Shown: positions 29,421-38,703 of the stretch, piece after piece
Layout: each line of letters begins with the position of its first letter
Numbering within the stretch: the first letter of the stretch is position 1
Translations under genes and position numbers: made by a program
The notes under the pieces: generated by a model
Seen by the model: only the letters and a program-made list of their open reading frames with translations
Databases searched by the model: none
What the model was told of the DNA's origin: nothing
Assembly (NCBI GenBank): GCA_016718265.1
Contig: JADKDZ010000007.1
Span: 186,001-250,000, forward strand
Reading direction: 5' to 3'
Length of the DNA: 64,000 bases
Source of the DNA: Uliginosibacterium sp.
Lineage (GTDB): Bacteria; Pseudomonadota; Gammaproteobacteria; Burkholderiales; Rhodocyclaceae

Positions 29421-31178
29421 TCAGCGCGGAACAGGCTCCGCTATTGGCGCCAGGCGAAACCGCACACAGCCTGCGCGGTTCTCCACGAGCGTCAGTCGAT
29501 AGGCCATCGATTCGGCCAGCCGGCTGGCCTGGTAAAGGCCGATTCCGAGGCCGGAATCCGAGGCCTGCGGGGCCAGAAAGAGCGACTCGACCCGGGCCTG
29601 CGGAATCGGCTCTCCATCGTCGGCCACGTCCAGCGTGCAGGCGCCGCCGTCCGCGCTCAAGGTCACACGCACCGATAGCGACGCTCCCGAGCCGGGGCGC
29701 TTGCCCAGTGCATTCTCAAGCAGGTTGTCCAGCACGTTGTCGAACAGGGCTGCCGGCAGCGGGCCGCATGCGGCCGGATCGCCGACGGCGTGCCAATCGA
29801 ACGCCCGCCCGCCGAGCCGCTCCTGCTGGCGCACCCACCAGTGCGGCGCGGGCTCCATCCGCATGCTCTCGTCGCTCGGGCGGCGTATACGTGCGGCAGC
29901 CTGTTCCAGCCGCTCGACAATGCGCGGCAGCTGGCTGGCGAGCATCTGTTGCGCGCGCGGATCCTCCCGTTCGTTCAAGGCGAGCGCGGCAAAACACAGC
30001 CCATGCAAGGACTGGAGCAGGTTCTTCACTTCGTGGGTCACCCGCGCCCCAGTCTCATAGACCGCGCGCAAATACGAGTCCGACTGCAGTTGCCGCGCCT
30101 GCTGCTTGCCCGCGTGGATTTCCGCCAGAATGTGCAGCATCAGGTCGAGCTGCCAAAGCGCCGCATTCGCCAGGGTCTTGCGCGCATAGAGCTTGACCTG
30201 CAGCCCCCGTAGCGAAAAATCATAGTCCGTCGCCGAGACCACGCCACATTGCCCGGTGCCTGACACAAAAGCGTCCGGCAAGGGTTGCCACTGCAAGCCC
30301 ACCACGTCTGACCAGGCCAAAAGATGCTCGGCCCCGCGCTGCAGAAATTGCTCCGGATGGATCTGTTCGTGGGCCAACTCGTTCACGTGCGCCAACCAGC
30401 GATCCAGCGGCATGCGATGCACTCCGCCCGAGAGCATCCGCCGAGACACTTCCAAGCCCAATCCGGCGAAATTCCCGTGCTGCCCCCAGAACCACGCCAG
30501 GACCAGCAGACCGCCGGCAATCAGCGCAAGGCCGGTCAACAGGGCTTCCAGATACGCCATTTTCTGCAGGAACATCAGCGCCAGCGCGCCGAGGATCACG
30601 CCCGTGAGGGCCAGCACGATCAACAGGCTCCCGACCAGATCCAGCGCCGTGGCCTCCTCCCGTGCCTCAGCCAGTACCGGGAAGATCAGGATCAAAGCCA
30701 GCAGGGGAAAGATCAGCCAGGTCGCAAGCGCGTTCAAGCCCGGCTCGCCGGGGTGGCCGGCCAGCTGCAGCAGCGCGGGCACGATCAGGCCGACCAGATC
30801 GATCACCAGCGCCACCAGCGCCAGCCAGTAAGGAATCCTTGCACGTGGCCGCGCGTAGGTGAAGAGCCGCCCGCCCAGCACGCCCGCCAGCATCAAGGCC
30901 CACACCAATGCGGCCCCCCAGGACAGCATGAGCCCCGCCACCAGCACCAGCGCCACAATGGCTGCCATCTCCCGCCACGACAGGCGACGCTGGGCACTCA
31001 CCACCGGCTGCCAGAGCAGCACGACGCCAAAATGCACCAAGGAAACGGCCTTGCCCAGCCAACCGGCGGGCTCCTGCAACAGGCCAAGATGGAAACTCAC
31101 GAGCACAAGCAGCAGCATCGCGGTCTCGCGCCGCTGGACTCTGCCGCTTACTGAATCACGCATCGCCGCCCCGCTCAC
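29421..31178 (-). CDS. Membrane sensor histidine kinase
   Basis: About 585 residues from GTG 31178, chosen for the GAGGAG site five bases ahead; an upstream GTG at 31208 is possible. The first about 250 residues hold seven or eight membrane helices. A GAF-like region (about 280-365) follows, then the kinase core: H box RVTHEVKNLLQSLHGL, N box FDNVLDNLLENALG and G boxes DVADDGEP and GLGIGLYQASRLAESM. The overall plan resembles PrsK/PilS-like kinases with integral-membrane sensors. No response regulator gene is beside it. It is divergent from the pilin gene, whose promoter looks sigma-54 dependent, so a link is possible but unproven. Confidence 0.85.
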   Translation of the reverse strand: MSGAAMRDSVSGRVQRRETAMLLLVLVSFHLGLLQEPAGWLGKAVSLVHFGVVLLWQPVVSAQRRLSWREMAAIVALVLVAGLMLSWGAALVWALMLAGVLGGRLFTYARPRARIPYWLALVALVIDLVGLIVPALLQLAGHPGEPGLNALATWLIFPLLALILIFPVLAEAREEATALDLVGSLLIVLALTGVILGALALMFLQKMAYLEALLTGLALIAGGLLVLAWFWGQHGNFAGLGLEVSRRMLSGGVHRMPLDRWLAHVNELAHEQIHPEQFLQRGAEHLLAWSDVVGLQWQPLPDAFVSGTGQCGVVSATDYDFSLRGLQVKLYARKTLANAALWQLDLMLHILAEIHAGKQQARQLQSDSYLRAVYETGARVTHEVKNLLQSLHGLCFAALALNEREDPRAQQMLASQLPRIVERLEQAAARIRRPSDESMRMEPAPHWWVRQQERLGGRAFDWHAVGDPAACGPLPAALFDNVLDNLLENALGKRPGSGASLSVRVTLSADGGACTLDVADDGEPIPQARVESLFLAPQASDSGLGIGLYQASRLAESMAYRLTLVENRAGCVRFRLAPIAEPVPR

Positions 31179-31286
31179 GCCTGCTCCTCGCTGCACACGC
31201 AGTGCCACATTCTCAACGCACCGTCAGTTTTTCAACACTTTGGCGCCAGTATCGGCTGGAATATTCCGCATTTTCGTCATTTTTCA

Positions 31287-31303
31287 CAGGCATTCTATTT
31301 GCT
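31287..31303 (+). promoter_or_regulatory. Possible sigma-54 promoter of the pilin gene
   Basis: CAGGCATTCTATTTGCT places GG and GC exactly ten bases apart and keeps TTGCT at -12, as in the RpoN consensus. It lies 54 bases before the pilin start. Several -24 region positions differ from consensus. Confidence 0.45.
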
Positions 31304-31356
31304 AAAGCCATACGCATCTAAACTCGCGATCCCCGATAGATAGAGGACAAGAAGAA

Positions 31357-32031
31357 ATGAAAGCTTACACACTCTCCCGACGACAACAGTCCGGCTTCAC
31401 CCTGGTCGAAATCGCCATCGTGCTGGTCATTATCGGCCTCTTGCTCGGTGGCGTGCTCAAAGGGCAGGAGTTGATCAACAGCGCCAAAGCCAAAGCCGTC
31501 ATCACCGATTTCCGCAACACGGCCACCATGATAGCCGCGTATCAGGATCGCTTCCGGGCGCTGCCGGGGATGACCCCAGTGCGGGGCAGCACCTGAGAGG
31601 CGCAACCCCAGCGACCACACCGGATAAACAGGAGATGGCCTGGTCGGAGGATCATGGAACGCCGAAACCCTTACTGACGAGTCGGTACTGCTCTGGCAGC
31701 ACTTGCGGCTTGCCGGGCTCGCATCGGAGATACCGAACCACCTTCAACGGCGCAGTCAAAGACTGGCTTCCCGAGAAATACAGAAGGTGGCAAGATCGGT
31801 GTTCAGAGCACGCAGCCTATTGATACTTGGCAAGGACGGCTCTTTGTGTGCCAAGGCAGTATTTCAGGCCGCATTGCGCAGCAAGTCGACACGACAATGG
31901 ATGATGGGAAGCCGACCAAAGGGTCCATCCGCTACGGCAGCGACGCGGCCAATGCCGCTGGAACCATCACTCCGGTAGACGCCGATAAGTTGGAGGAAGG
32001 TGAGCTCTACACGATCTGCGCCAGCTTCTAG
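31357..32031 (+). CDS. Type IV pilin-like protein, three apparent 1-base deletions
   Basis: The first 80 codons give a prepilin: a short leader ending in QQSG, cleavage before FTLVEIAIVLVIIGLLLGGV with the Glu at +5, and a long hydrophobic helix. The frame then breaks three times. Restoring one G after 31566 (CCGGGG to five G) gives LPGDDPSAGQHLRGATP. One G after CAG near 31631 gives GDGLVGGSWNAETLTDESVL. One G near 31725 gives ASGDTEPPSTAQSKTG and on to a normal end at 32031. The reconstructed protein has 225 residues with two Cys in its C-terminal half. As written, only a 79-residue stub is made. Confidence 0.75.
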
Positions 32032-32055
32032 CTTCCTGCCTGATCCAGACCTGAA

Positions 32056-32079
32056 AGGCGCCCAGTGTGGCGCCTTTTT
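32056..32079 (+). terminator. Terminator after pilin gene
   Basis: AGGCGCC / GGCGCCT stem with a six-base loop and five T. Confidence 0.85.
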
Positions 32080-32183
32080 CCCTGGCCTGGACCGGCCCCG
32101 GCCGCACCACTCAGCCCAAAGCCCTTGCCCGGCCGGAGCAGTTTGGGCATAGTCCCGCCCCACTCCCCACTCCCCATAAAAAC

Positions 32184-34526
32184 ATGCTGCCCCCCATCGA
32201 ACAGCGCATTGCCCTGGAACTCGCTGCACAGCCTCGCCAAGTCATTGCGGCCATCGAGCTGCTCGATGGCGGTGCGACCGTGCCTTTCATTTCACGCTAC
32301 CGCAAGGAAGTCACCGGCGGGCTGGACGACACCCAGTTGCGCACGCTGGAAGAGCGCCTGGGCTACCTGCGTGAGCTGGAAGAGCGGCGCAGCGCGGTGC
32401 TCGCCAGTATCGAAGAACAAGGCAAGCTGACGCCGCAATTGCGTCACGACATTGAGCATGCCGAGGCCAAGCAGCGCCTGGAAGACTTGTACCTGCCCTA
32501 CAAGCAGAAGCGCCGCACCAAGGCCCAGATCGCCCGCGAGGCTGGTATCGAGCCGCTCGCCGACGCACTGCTGGCGGATCCGACTTTGAAGCCGGAAGAC
32601 GCGGCTGCGCCCTATCTGAATGTGGACGCTGGTTTTGCTGACGCCAAGGCGGTGCTGGATGGCGCACGCCAGATCCTGATGGAGCGCTTCGCCGAAAACG
32701 CCGAGCTGGTCGGCAGCCTGCGCGAGTATGTGAGCGAGCATGGCGTGGTGCGCGTCGAAGTCGCCGAGGGCAAGGAGAACGACACCGAAGCCGCCAAGTT
32801 CCGCGACTATTTCAGTTACAGCGAGAAGCTGGGCAACATCCCTTCGCACCGCGCGCTGGCGCTGTTCCGGGGCCGCAACGAAGAATTCCTGCGCGTGAAG
32901 CTGGCGCTGGATACCGACCCGGAAGATGGCTCGCGCTCAGCCGAGCCGAACCCTTGCGAGCGCAAGATCATGGTTGCTGCGGGCATCCGCGATCAGGGTC
33001 GCGCCGCGGACAAATGGCTGGTCGATACCGCGCGCTGGACCTGGAGCGTGAAGCTCGCGCTGTCGATGGATCTGGATCTGATGGGCAAGCTGCGCGAACG
33101 CGCCGAAGAAGAGGCGATCCGCGTTTTCGCCCAGAACCTGAAAGCCCTGCTGCTCGCCGCACCGGCCGGCCCGCGCGTCACCATGGGCCTCGACCCCGGC
33201 ATCCGCACCGGCGTGAAAGTAGCGGTGGTCGATGCCACCGGCAAGCTGCTGGATACCGCCACGGTCTACCCGCACGAGCCGCGCAAGGATTGGGATGGCT
33301 CGCTGCACACCTTGGCCAAGCTGGTCGAGAAGCACGGCGTGCAGCTCATCGCCATCGGCAACGGCACGGCCAGCCGCGAGACCGACAAGCTCGCAGGTGA
33401 GGTCATCAAACGTGTCGGCAGCAACGCAAGTGCGGCCAAGCTCACCAGCATCGTCGTCTCCGAAGCCGGCGCCTCGGTGTATTCGGCGTCCGAACTGGCG
33501 GCAAAAGAATTCCCGGAACTGGACGTGAGCCTGCGCGGCGCGGTATCGATTGCCCGCCGCCTGCAAGACCCGCTGGCCGAGCTGGTGAAGATCGAGCCCA
33601 AGGCCATCGGCGTCGGCCAGTATCAGCACGACCTCAATCAATCGAAGCTGGCGAAGTCGCTCGACGCAGTGGTGGAAGACTGCGTGAACGCGGTGGGTGT
33701 GGATGTGAACACGGCTTCAGCAGCCCTCCTCACCCGGATTTCGGGCCTCAACACCACGCTGGCGCAGAACATCGTGGCGCATCGCGATGCCAATGGCGCT
33801 TTCGCCAGCCGTGCCGCCTTGAAGAAAGTGCCGCGCCTGGGCGACAAGACTTTCGAGCAGTGCGCGGGCTTCCTGCGCATCAACGACGGCAGCAACCCGC
33901 TGGATGCCTCGGCGGTCCACCCGGAAGCCTATCCGGTGGTGGAGAAGATCCTCGCCGACGTGCAAAAGCAGGCCCGCGAGCTGATTGGCGACTCCAGCAC
34001 GCTCAAGCAGATTGACGCGAAGAAATACACCGACGAGCGCTTCGGCCTGCCCACGGTGCAGGACATCCTGCGCGAGCTGGACAAACCCGGCCGCGACCCG
34101 CGTCCCGAATTCAAGACCGCCTCCTTCCGCGAAGGCGTCGAATCGCTCAAGGATCTGGAACCGGGCATGCTGCTCGAAGGCGTGGTGACCAATGTCACCA
34201 ACTTTGGCGCCTTCGTCGATATCGGCGTGCATCAGGACGGGTTGGTACACGTCTCGGCGATCGCCAACCGCTTCGTCAAGGACCCGGCCGAGGTCGTGAA
34301 GGCGGGTGACATCGTCAAAGTGAAAGTGGTCGAGGTCGACCTGGCCCGCAAGCGCATCGCCCTGACCATGCGGCTTTCTGACGAAGTCGCCCGCAAACCC
34401 GCATCAGATAAGGCTCCGCAAGGTGCTACTCCAAGAGGCAAGCCCAGTGCGGCTCCCCGAGCAGCCGAGAAGCCGCCTGTCAACAGTGCTTTCGCCGCGG
34501 CTTTTGCCAAGGCGAAGCAACGCTGA
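32184..34526 (+). CDS. tex: Tex family RNA-binding transcription accessory protein
   Basis: A 780-residue cytoplasmic nucleic-acid-binding protein. The start at ATG 32184 (MLPPIEQRIALELAAQPRQV) matches the family; the open frame upstream is not conserved. Domains in order: N-terminal helical region with VPFISRYRKEVTGGLDD, YqgF/RNase H-like domain (TMGLDPGIRTGVKVAVVD, about residues 330-460), helix-hairpin-helix segments (VNTASAALLTRISGL), and a C-terminal S1 domain (LLEGVVTNVTNFGAFVDIGV). A basic Ala/Pro tail follows. The downstream lipid gene starts nine bases after the stop. Confidence 0.95.
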   Translation: MLPPIEQRIALELAAQPRQVIAAIELLDGGATVPFISRYRKEVTGGLDDTQLRTLEERLGYLRELEERRSAVLASIEEQGKLTPQLRHDIEHAEAKQRLEDLYLPYKQKRRTKAQIAREAGIEPLADALLADPTLKPEDAAAPYLNVDAGFADAKAVLDGARQILMERFAENAELVGSLREYVSEHGVVRVEVAEGKENDTEAAKFRDYFSYSEKLGNIPSHRALALFRGRNEEFLRVKLALDTDPEDGSRSAEPNPCERKIMVAAGIRDQGRAADKWLVDTARWTWSVKLALSMDLDLMGKLRERAEEEAIRVFAQNLKALLLAAPAGPRVTMGLDPGIRTGVKVAVVDATGKLLDTATVYPHEPRKDWDGSLHTLAKLVEKHGVQLIAIGNGTASRETDKLAGEVIKRVGSNASAAKLTSIVVSEAGASVYSASELAAKEFPELDVSLRGAVSIARRLQDPLAELVKIEPKAIGVGQYQHDLNQSKLAKSLDAVVEDCVNAVGVDVNTASAALLTRISGLNTTLAQNIVAHRDANGAFASRAALKKVPRLGDKTFEQCAGFLRINDGSNPLDASAVHPEAYPVVEKILADVQKQARELIGDSSTLKQIDAKKYTDERFGLPTVQDILRELDKPGRDPRPEFKTASFREGVESLKDLEPGMLLEGVVTNVTNFGAFVDIGVHQDGLVHVSAIANRFVKDPAEVVKAGDIVKVKVVEVDLARKRIALTMRLSDEVARKPASDKAPQGATPRGKPSAAPRAAEKPPVNSAFAAAFAKAKQR

Positions 34527-34535
34527 GTCGCCACG

Positions 34536-35144
34536 ATGAGCATCTACGCCCTCAAACCCAAGTTCCAGGCCCTGCTGCGCCCGCTAGTGCGCGGCTTGTT
34601 CCAGGCCGGCGTCACGGCGAACCAGGTCACGCTCGCCGCCTGCATCGTCTCGGTGGCGCTCGGCCTGTGGCTGGCGGCGGTGCCACGCCCGGCGCTGTTT
34701 CTGCTGATCCCGCTGTGGATGTTTATCCGCATGGCCTTCAACGCCATCGACGGCATGCTGGCGCGTGAATTCGGCCAGCAATCCCGTCTCGGCGCCTATC
34801 TGAACGAGCTGACCGACGTGGTCTCCGACGCCTGCCTTTACCTGCCCTTTGCTTTCCTGCTGCACTTTCCAGTGCTGTGGGTGGGCGTGTTCATCGTGCT
34901 CTCGGTCGTCGTCGAGATGACCGGCGTGATCGGCCTCATGGTGGGCGCTTCGCGCCGCTACGACGGCCCGTTCGGCAAGAGCGACCGCGCCTTCGCGATC
35001 GGCGCACTGGCGCTGGCGGTCGGGCTCGGCCTGCCGGTGCAGGGCTGGCAGGCGCTGGTGTTCCCGGCGATGAGCCTGCTCTGCGCCTGGACCATCGTAC
35101 GCCGCGTGCGCCAGGGTTTGCGCGAGTCGGCTGCAAAGCCCTGA
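34536..35144 (+). CDS. ynbA: CDP-alcohol phosphatidyltransferase family protein (YnbA-like)
   Basis: A 202-residue membrane protein that would transfer a phosphatidyl-type group from a CDP-activated lipid to an alcohol. The signature reads DGMLAREFGQQSRLGAYLNE with LTDVVSD following, so the third conserved Asp is Asn. As I recall, E. coli YnbA has Asn at the same place, making this a family trait rather than a mutation. About six helices follow the usual plan. It opens a run of lipid genes matching E. coli ynbA, ynbC, ynbD and ynbB plus two more. The acceptor alcohol is unknown. Confidence 0.85.
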   Translation: MSIYALKPKFQALLRPLVRGLFQAGVTANQVTLAACIVSVALGLWLAAVPRPALFLLIPLWMFIRMAFNAIDGMLAREFGQQSRLGAYLNELTDVVSDACLYLPFAFLLHFPVLWVGVFIVLSVVVEMTGVIGLMVGASRRYDGPFGKSDRAFAIGALALAVGLGLPVQGWQALVFPAMSLLCAWTIVRRVRQGLRESAAKP

Positions 35145-35271
35145 CACAGAACAGCTTTCAGCCCGTCGTTCATAAACGCTTACAAGTCTGTCGGCAAACA
35201 TTTCGACATATCGAGCAACTTCGATATATTATCCGTGACACCAGCGTGTGCTGTGTCTCCCCGGAGGATCC

Positions 35272-37026
35272 ATGAGTCGTCAGCCTATCGAAAGTCGCTT
35301 CACCGCCTCGGATGGCGAATCCCTGTTCTACCGCCACTGGCCGGCGCAGACCGCCAAGCCACGCGGCGTGATCGTGATGGCCCATCGTGGCCACGAGCAT
35401 TCGGGCCGCATGGCGCATGTGGTCGATGAACTCGATCTGCCCGACTTCGCGTTTTTCGCCTGGGATGCACGCGGTAATGGCCAGACTGGCGGGCCGCGCG
35501 GTTTCTCGCCGAGCTTCGGTCGCTCGATCCGCGATGTGGATGAATTCGTCCGCTTTGCCGCCGCCCAGTACGACCTGCCGCTGAGCGAGGTGGGCGTGAT
35601 CGCCCAGAGCGTCGGCGCGGTCACCGTCAGCGCCTGGGTGCATGACTACGCGCCGCAGATCCGCTGCATGACGCTGGCTTCGCCGGCCTTCAAGGTCAAG
35701 CTCTACGTGCCGTTCGCCGTGCCCGGCCTCACGCTGATGCACAAGCTCTTCGGCAACTTCTTCGTCAATTCCTACGTCAAGGCCCACTACCTGACGCACG
35801 ACCCGGCCCGCATCGCGTCCTTCAATGCAGACCCGCTGATCGCCCGGCCGATCTCGGTCAACATCCTGCTCGCCCTGTATGAGACCGCCGAGCGCGTGGT
35901 GAAGGATGCCGGCGCGATCCATGTACCGACGCAATTGCTGATCTCGGGGGCCGACTGGGTGGTGCACCATGGCCCGCAGCACGCGTTCTTCGAGCGGCTT
36001 GGCAGCACCGTGAAGGAAAAGCATGTGCTCGACGGCTTCTATCACGACACCCTGGGCGAGAAGGATCGCAAGCTCGCCCTCGACAAGCTGCGTGCCTTCA
36101 TCCTCGCGCGCTTCGCGACTGCCCCGGTGAAGCCCGAACTGCTCGATGCGCACCAGCGCGGCTACACCTTCAAGGAATTCCAGCAACTCAGCCAGCCCCT
36201 GCCCGCCCTGAGCCCCAAGCAGTGGGGATTCGCCCTCACCCGCTTGTCGATGCGCACCTTGGGCCGCCTCTCCTCCGGCGTGCGGCTGGGCTTTGCCACC
36301 GGTTTTGATTCCGGCAGCACGCTCGACTACGTGTATCGCAACGAAGCGCGCGGCCGCGGCCTCCTCGGCAAGCTCTTCGACCGCAATTACCTCGACGCGA
36401 TCGGCTGGCGCGGCATCCGCCAGCGCAAGCTCCACGTCGAGCAATTGCTGCAGGACGCCATCGCCCGGCTGCGCCAAGCACAGCGCCCGGTGCATGTGCT
36501 CGACATCGCCGCCGGGCACGGCCGCTACGTTCTGGAGGGCATCGCCAATCTGGCCCAGAAGCCGGATTCGATCCTGCTGCGCGACTTCAGCGAACTGAAT
36601 GTGGAAAAGGGCAGCAAGCTGATCGCCGAGAAAGGTCTGCAGAGTATTGCCCGCTTCGTGCAGGGCGACGCCTTCAACCGCGCCTCGCTCGCCAGCGTCC
36701 AGCCCAAGCCCACGGTGGGTGTGGTTTCCGGCCTCTACGAGCTGTTCCCGGACAACGTCATGCTGCGCGAGTCTTTGGCAGGGCTCGCGGACGCGGTCGA
36801 ACCCGGCGGCTACCTGATCTACACCGGCCAGCCCTGGCATCCGCAGCTCGAATTCATCGCCCGCGTGCTCTCCAGCCACCGCGACGGCAAGCCCTGGATC
36901 ATGCGCCGCCGCGTGCAGGCCGAGATGGACCAGCTCGTCGAAGCGGCCGGTTTCACCAAGCTGCAGACGCTGGCCGATGAGTGGGGGATTTTCACGGTCT
37001 CGATTGCGAAGCGAAACGAGGTTTGA
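35272..37026 (+). CDS. ynbC: Bifunctional alpha/beta hydrolase - SAM methyltransferase (YnbC-like)
   Basis: 584 residues from ATG 35272 behind GGAGGA. The N-terminal half is an alpha/beta hydrolase of the lysophospholipase type: GVIVMAHRGHEHSGR oxyanion region, nucleophile Ser in GVIAQSVGAVTVSAW near residue 118, and Asp/His in SGADWVVHHG and DGFYHDTLGEKDR. The C-terminal half (about residues 400-575) has a class I methyltransferase motif I, VHVLDIAAGHGRYVLEG, and a post-motif GYLIYTGQPWHPQ. This fusion is characteristic of YnbC. Its position between CDP-alcohol transferase and phosphatase genes suggests it modifies or trims a lipid head group. Confidence 0.86.
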   Translation: MSRQPIESRFTASDGESLFYRHWPAQTAKPRGVIVMAHRGHEHSGRMAHVVDELDLPDFAFFAWDARGNGQTGGPRGFSPSFGRSIRDVDEFVRFAAAQYDLPLSEVGVIAQSVGAVTVSAWVHDYAPQIRCMTLASPAFKVKLYVPFAVPGLTLMHKLFGNFFVNSYVKAHYLTHDPARIASFNADPLIARPISVNILLALYETAERVVKDAGAIHVPTQLLISGADWVVHHGPQHAFFERLGSTVKEKHVLDGFYHDTLGEKDRKLALDKLRAFILARFATAPVKPELLDAHQRGYTFKEFQQLSQPLPALSPKQWGFALTRLSMRTLGRLSSGVRLGFATGFDSGSTLDYVYRNEARGRGLLGKLFDRNYLDAIGWRGIRQRKLHVEQLLQDAIARLRQAQRPVHVLDIAAGHGRYVLEGIANLAQKPDSILLRDFSELNVEKGSKLIAEKGLQSIARFVQGDAFNRASLASVQPKPTVGVVSGLYELFPDNVMLRESLAGLADAVEPGGYLIYTGQPWHPQLEFIARVLSSHRDGKPWIMRRRVQAEMDQLVEAAGFTKLQTLADEWGIFTVSIAKRNEV

Positions 37027-37061
37027 GGAGCGGTGCCGGGTAAACACCTGAGACATCGGAA

Positions 37062-37147
37062 CCCCGTCATTCCCGCGCAGGCGGGAATCCAGCGGCGTTC
37101 GCAACGCTGTGCCAGACACTGGGTCCCCGCCTCGCGGGGACGACGGG
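37062..37147. repeat. Dispersed palindromic repeat, copy 1 (intergenic)
   Basis: An 86-base element beginning CCCCGTCATTCCCGCGCAGG and ending CGCGGGGACGACGGG, with inverted ends and internal hairpins around TTCCCGC/GCGGGAA. It lies between ynbC and ynbD and is the same type as the copy at 37726. The ends recall dRS3-like elements of Neisseria and the REP-type repeats common in betaproteobacteria. Confidence 0.8.
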
Positions 37148-37245
37148 AGCCCGGATTCCGGCTTACCGCCTACTTCCAGGCTACCCGTTGCGCTTCTTCG
37201 CTGAAGGTCGTCGCCCTCCTGAAAAATGATTGCGAGAACCTATCC

Positions 37246-38703
37246 ATGACAAATAGTGCCGTCTCCGTCAAACGTCCCTGGCCCTGGGCCCTGCTCTGGG
37301 GCGCCCTGCTGGGCACGCTCTTCTTCACCAGCTATGGCGCGGCCAACCACTTCACCGCCCAGCGCGGCGACGTGGGCAGCTATGTCTTCGGCTGGGAGCA
37401 CGCGATTCCGCTGCTGCCCTGGACCATCCTGCCCTACTGGAGCATCGACCTCTTCTATGGCATTGCCCTGTTCGCAGCGCGCAGCAAGGTCGAGCTCTTC
37501 CGGCTGGTGCGGCGCCTGCTCGCTGCGCAGCTGATCTGCATCACGGGCTTCCTGCTCTGGCCGCTGCGCTTCTCCTTCACCCGACCTGCCACCGAAGGCT
37601 GGACGGGCGCCTTGTTCGATGCGCTCACCGGCTTCGATCTGCCCTACAACCAGGCGCCCTCGCTGCACATCTGCCTGCTGGTGGTGCTGTGGCGCTTCTA
37701 TGCAGACCTGCTCCAGGTCCCCACACCCCGTCATTCCCGCGAAGGCGGGAATCCAGCGTCTTCCTTCCCACCAGCCGCTGAGCCACTGGGTTCCCGCCTC
37801 CGCGGGAACGACGGTCTTAATTTGCCAACGCTCCATGCCACGCGCGAACAACCACGAACAACGCGGCACCTCTGGCTCCAGGGCCTACTTCATGTCTGGT
37901 TCACGCTGATCGCCCTCTCGGTGCTCACCACCTGGCAACACCACTTCATCGACGTCCTCTTGGGTTTCTGGGCCGGGGCGCTGTGCCTGCTGCTCGTGCC
38001 TGAGAACGAAGCGACGTGGCGCTGGCGCGGCCATGAGCCGGGCCGCCTGCGCCTGGCCCTCGCCTATCTGGGCGGCGCCTTGCTGGCTGCGGGTCTGGGC
38101 TATGCGCGCTTCCCCGCCGCCAGTGCCTGGCTGTTGTATTGGGCGGCCGCGGCCCTGGCTGGCGTCGCCACGATCTATCTGTTTGGCGAAGCCGCGCATT
38201 TCGGCAAGCAGGCGGGGCGCCTGCCCTGGCGTAGCTGGATGGTCTTCGGCCCTTACCTGATCGGCGCCCGCCTCAATGTCTGGTGGTGGACGCGCACCCT
38301 GCCGGCAGGCGCCGAAGTGCTGGAGGGTGTCTTCCTCGGCCGCCAACCCGACGCCGCCACGCTGGCCCAGCACCAGATCGATTGCGTCGTGGATCTCTGC
38401 GCCGAGCTGCCGTTACCTGCTCGCCCAAGCGCCGCCCGCAGCTTGCCTCTGCTGGATCTCCTCCCGCCCAGCCGCGCGCAGCTTGCCTCTGCAGCCCATG
38501 CCATTGAAGAAGCCCGCCAGCAAAGGCTGCGCGTATGGGTGTGTTGCGCTCTCGGATTCTCGCGTAGCGCGGCAAGCGTGGCCAGCTGGCTGGTCCAGCA
38601 CCGCGGCCACAGCCCGGAGCAGGCGCTCGCCAGGATCCGGCAGGCACGCCCGCAAGTGGTGCTCAACCCGGCACTCCTCCAGACCGAGAGCTCGTCCGCA
38701 TGA
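37246..38703 (+). CDS. ynbD: PAP2 / dual-specificity phosphatase fusion (YnbD-like) with in-frame repeat insertion
   Basis: 485 residues from ATG 37246 (MTNSAVSVKRPWPWALLW); the open frame upstream of this is repeat DNA. The N-terminal 330 residues are a membrane PAP2-type domain with PLRFSFTRP, NQAPSLHIC and TWQHHFIDVLLG as motifs C1-C3. The C-terminal 150 residues form a dual-specificity phosphatase with the P-loop VCCALGFSRSAAS (CX5R, where the usual His before Cys is Cys). About 30 residues between C2 and C3 (residues about 161-190, HSREGGNPASS) are encoded by a dispersed repeat inserted in frame. The family is linked to lipid phosphate removal. Confidence 0.85.
   Translation: MTNSAVSVKRPWPWALLWGALLGTLFFTSYGAANHFTAQRGDVGSYVFGWEHAIPLLPWTILPYWSIDLFYGIALFAARSKVELFRLVRRLLAAQLICITGFLLWPLRFSFTRPATEGWTGALFDALTGFDLPYNQAPSLHICLLVVLWRFYADLLQVPTPRHSREGGNPASSFPPAAEPLGSRLRGNDGLNLPTLHATREQPRTTRHLWLQGLLHVWFTLIALSVLTTWQHHFIDVLLGFWAGALCLLLVPENEATWRWRGHEPGRLRLALAYLGGALLAAGLGYARFPAASAWLLYWAAAALAGVATIYLFGEAAHFGKQAGRLPWRSWMVFGPYLIGARLNVWWWTRTLPAGAEVLEGVFLGRQPDAATLAQHQIDCVVDLCAELPLPARPSAARSLPLLDLLPPSRAQLASAAHAIEEARQQRLRVWVCCALGFSRSAASVASWLVQHRGHSPEQALARIRQARPQVVLNPALLQTESSSA
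37726..37814. repeat. Dispersed palindromic repeat, copy 2 (inside ynbD)
   Basis: 89 bases, beginning CCCCGTCATTCCCGCGAAGG and ending CGCGGGAACGACGG; the terminal 14 bases are inverted copies (CCGTCATTCCCGCG against CCGTCGTTCCCGCG). It is read through without a stop and adds about 30 residues to YnbD. Confidence 0.9.

Noticed and set aside
34764..34850. Apparent loss of the third Asp in the CDP-alcohol transferase motif
   Set aside because: E. coli YnbA, as I recall it, also has Asn there, so it is a subfamily trait and not a damaged active site.
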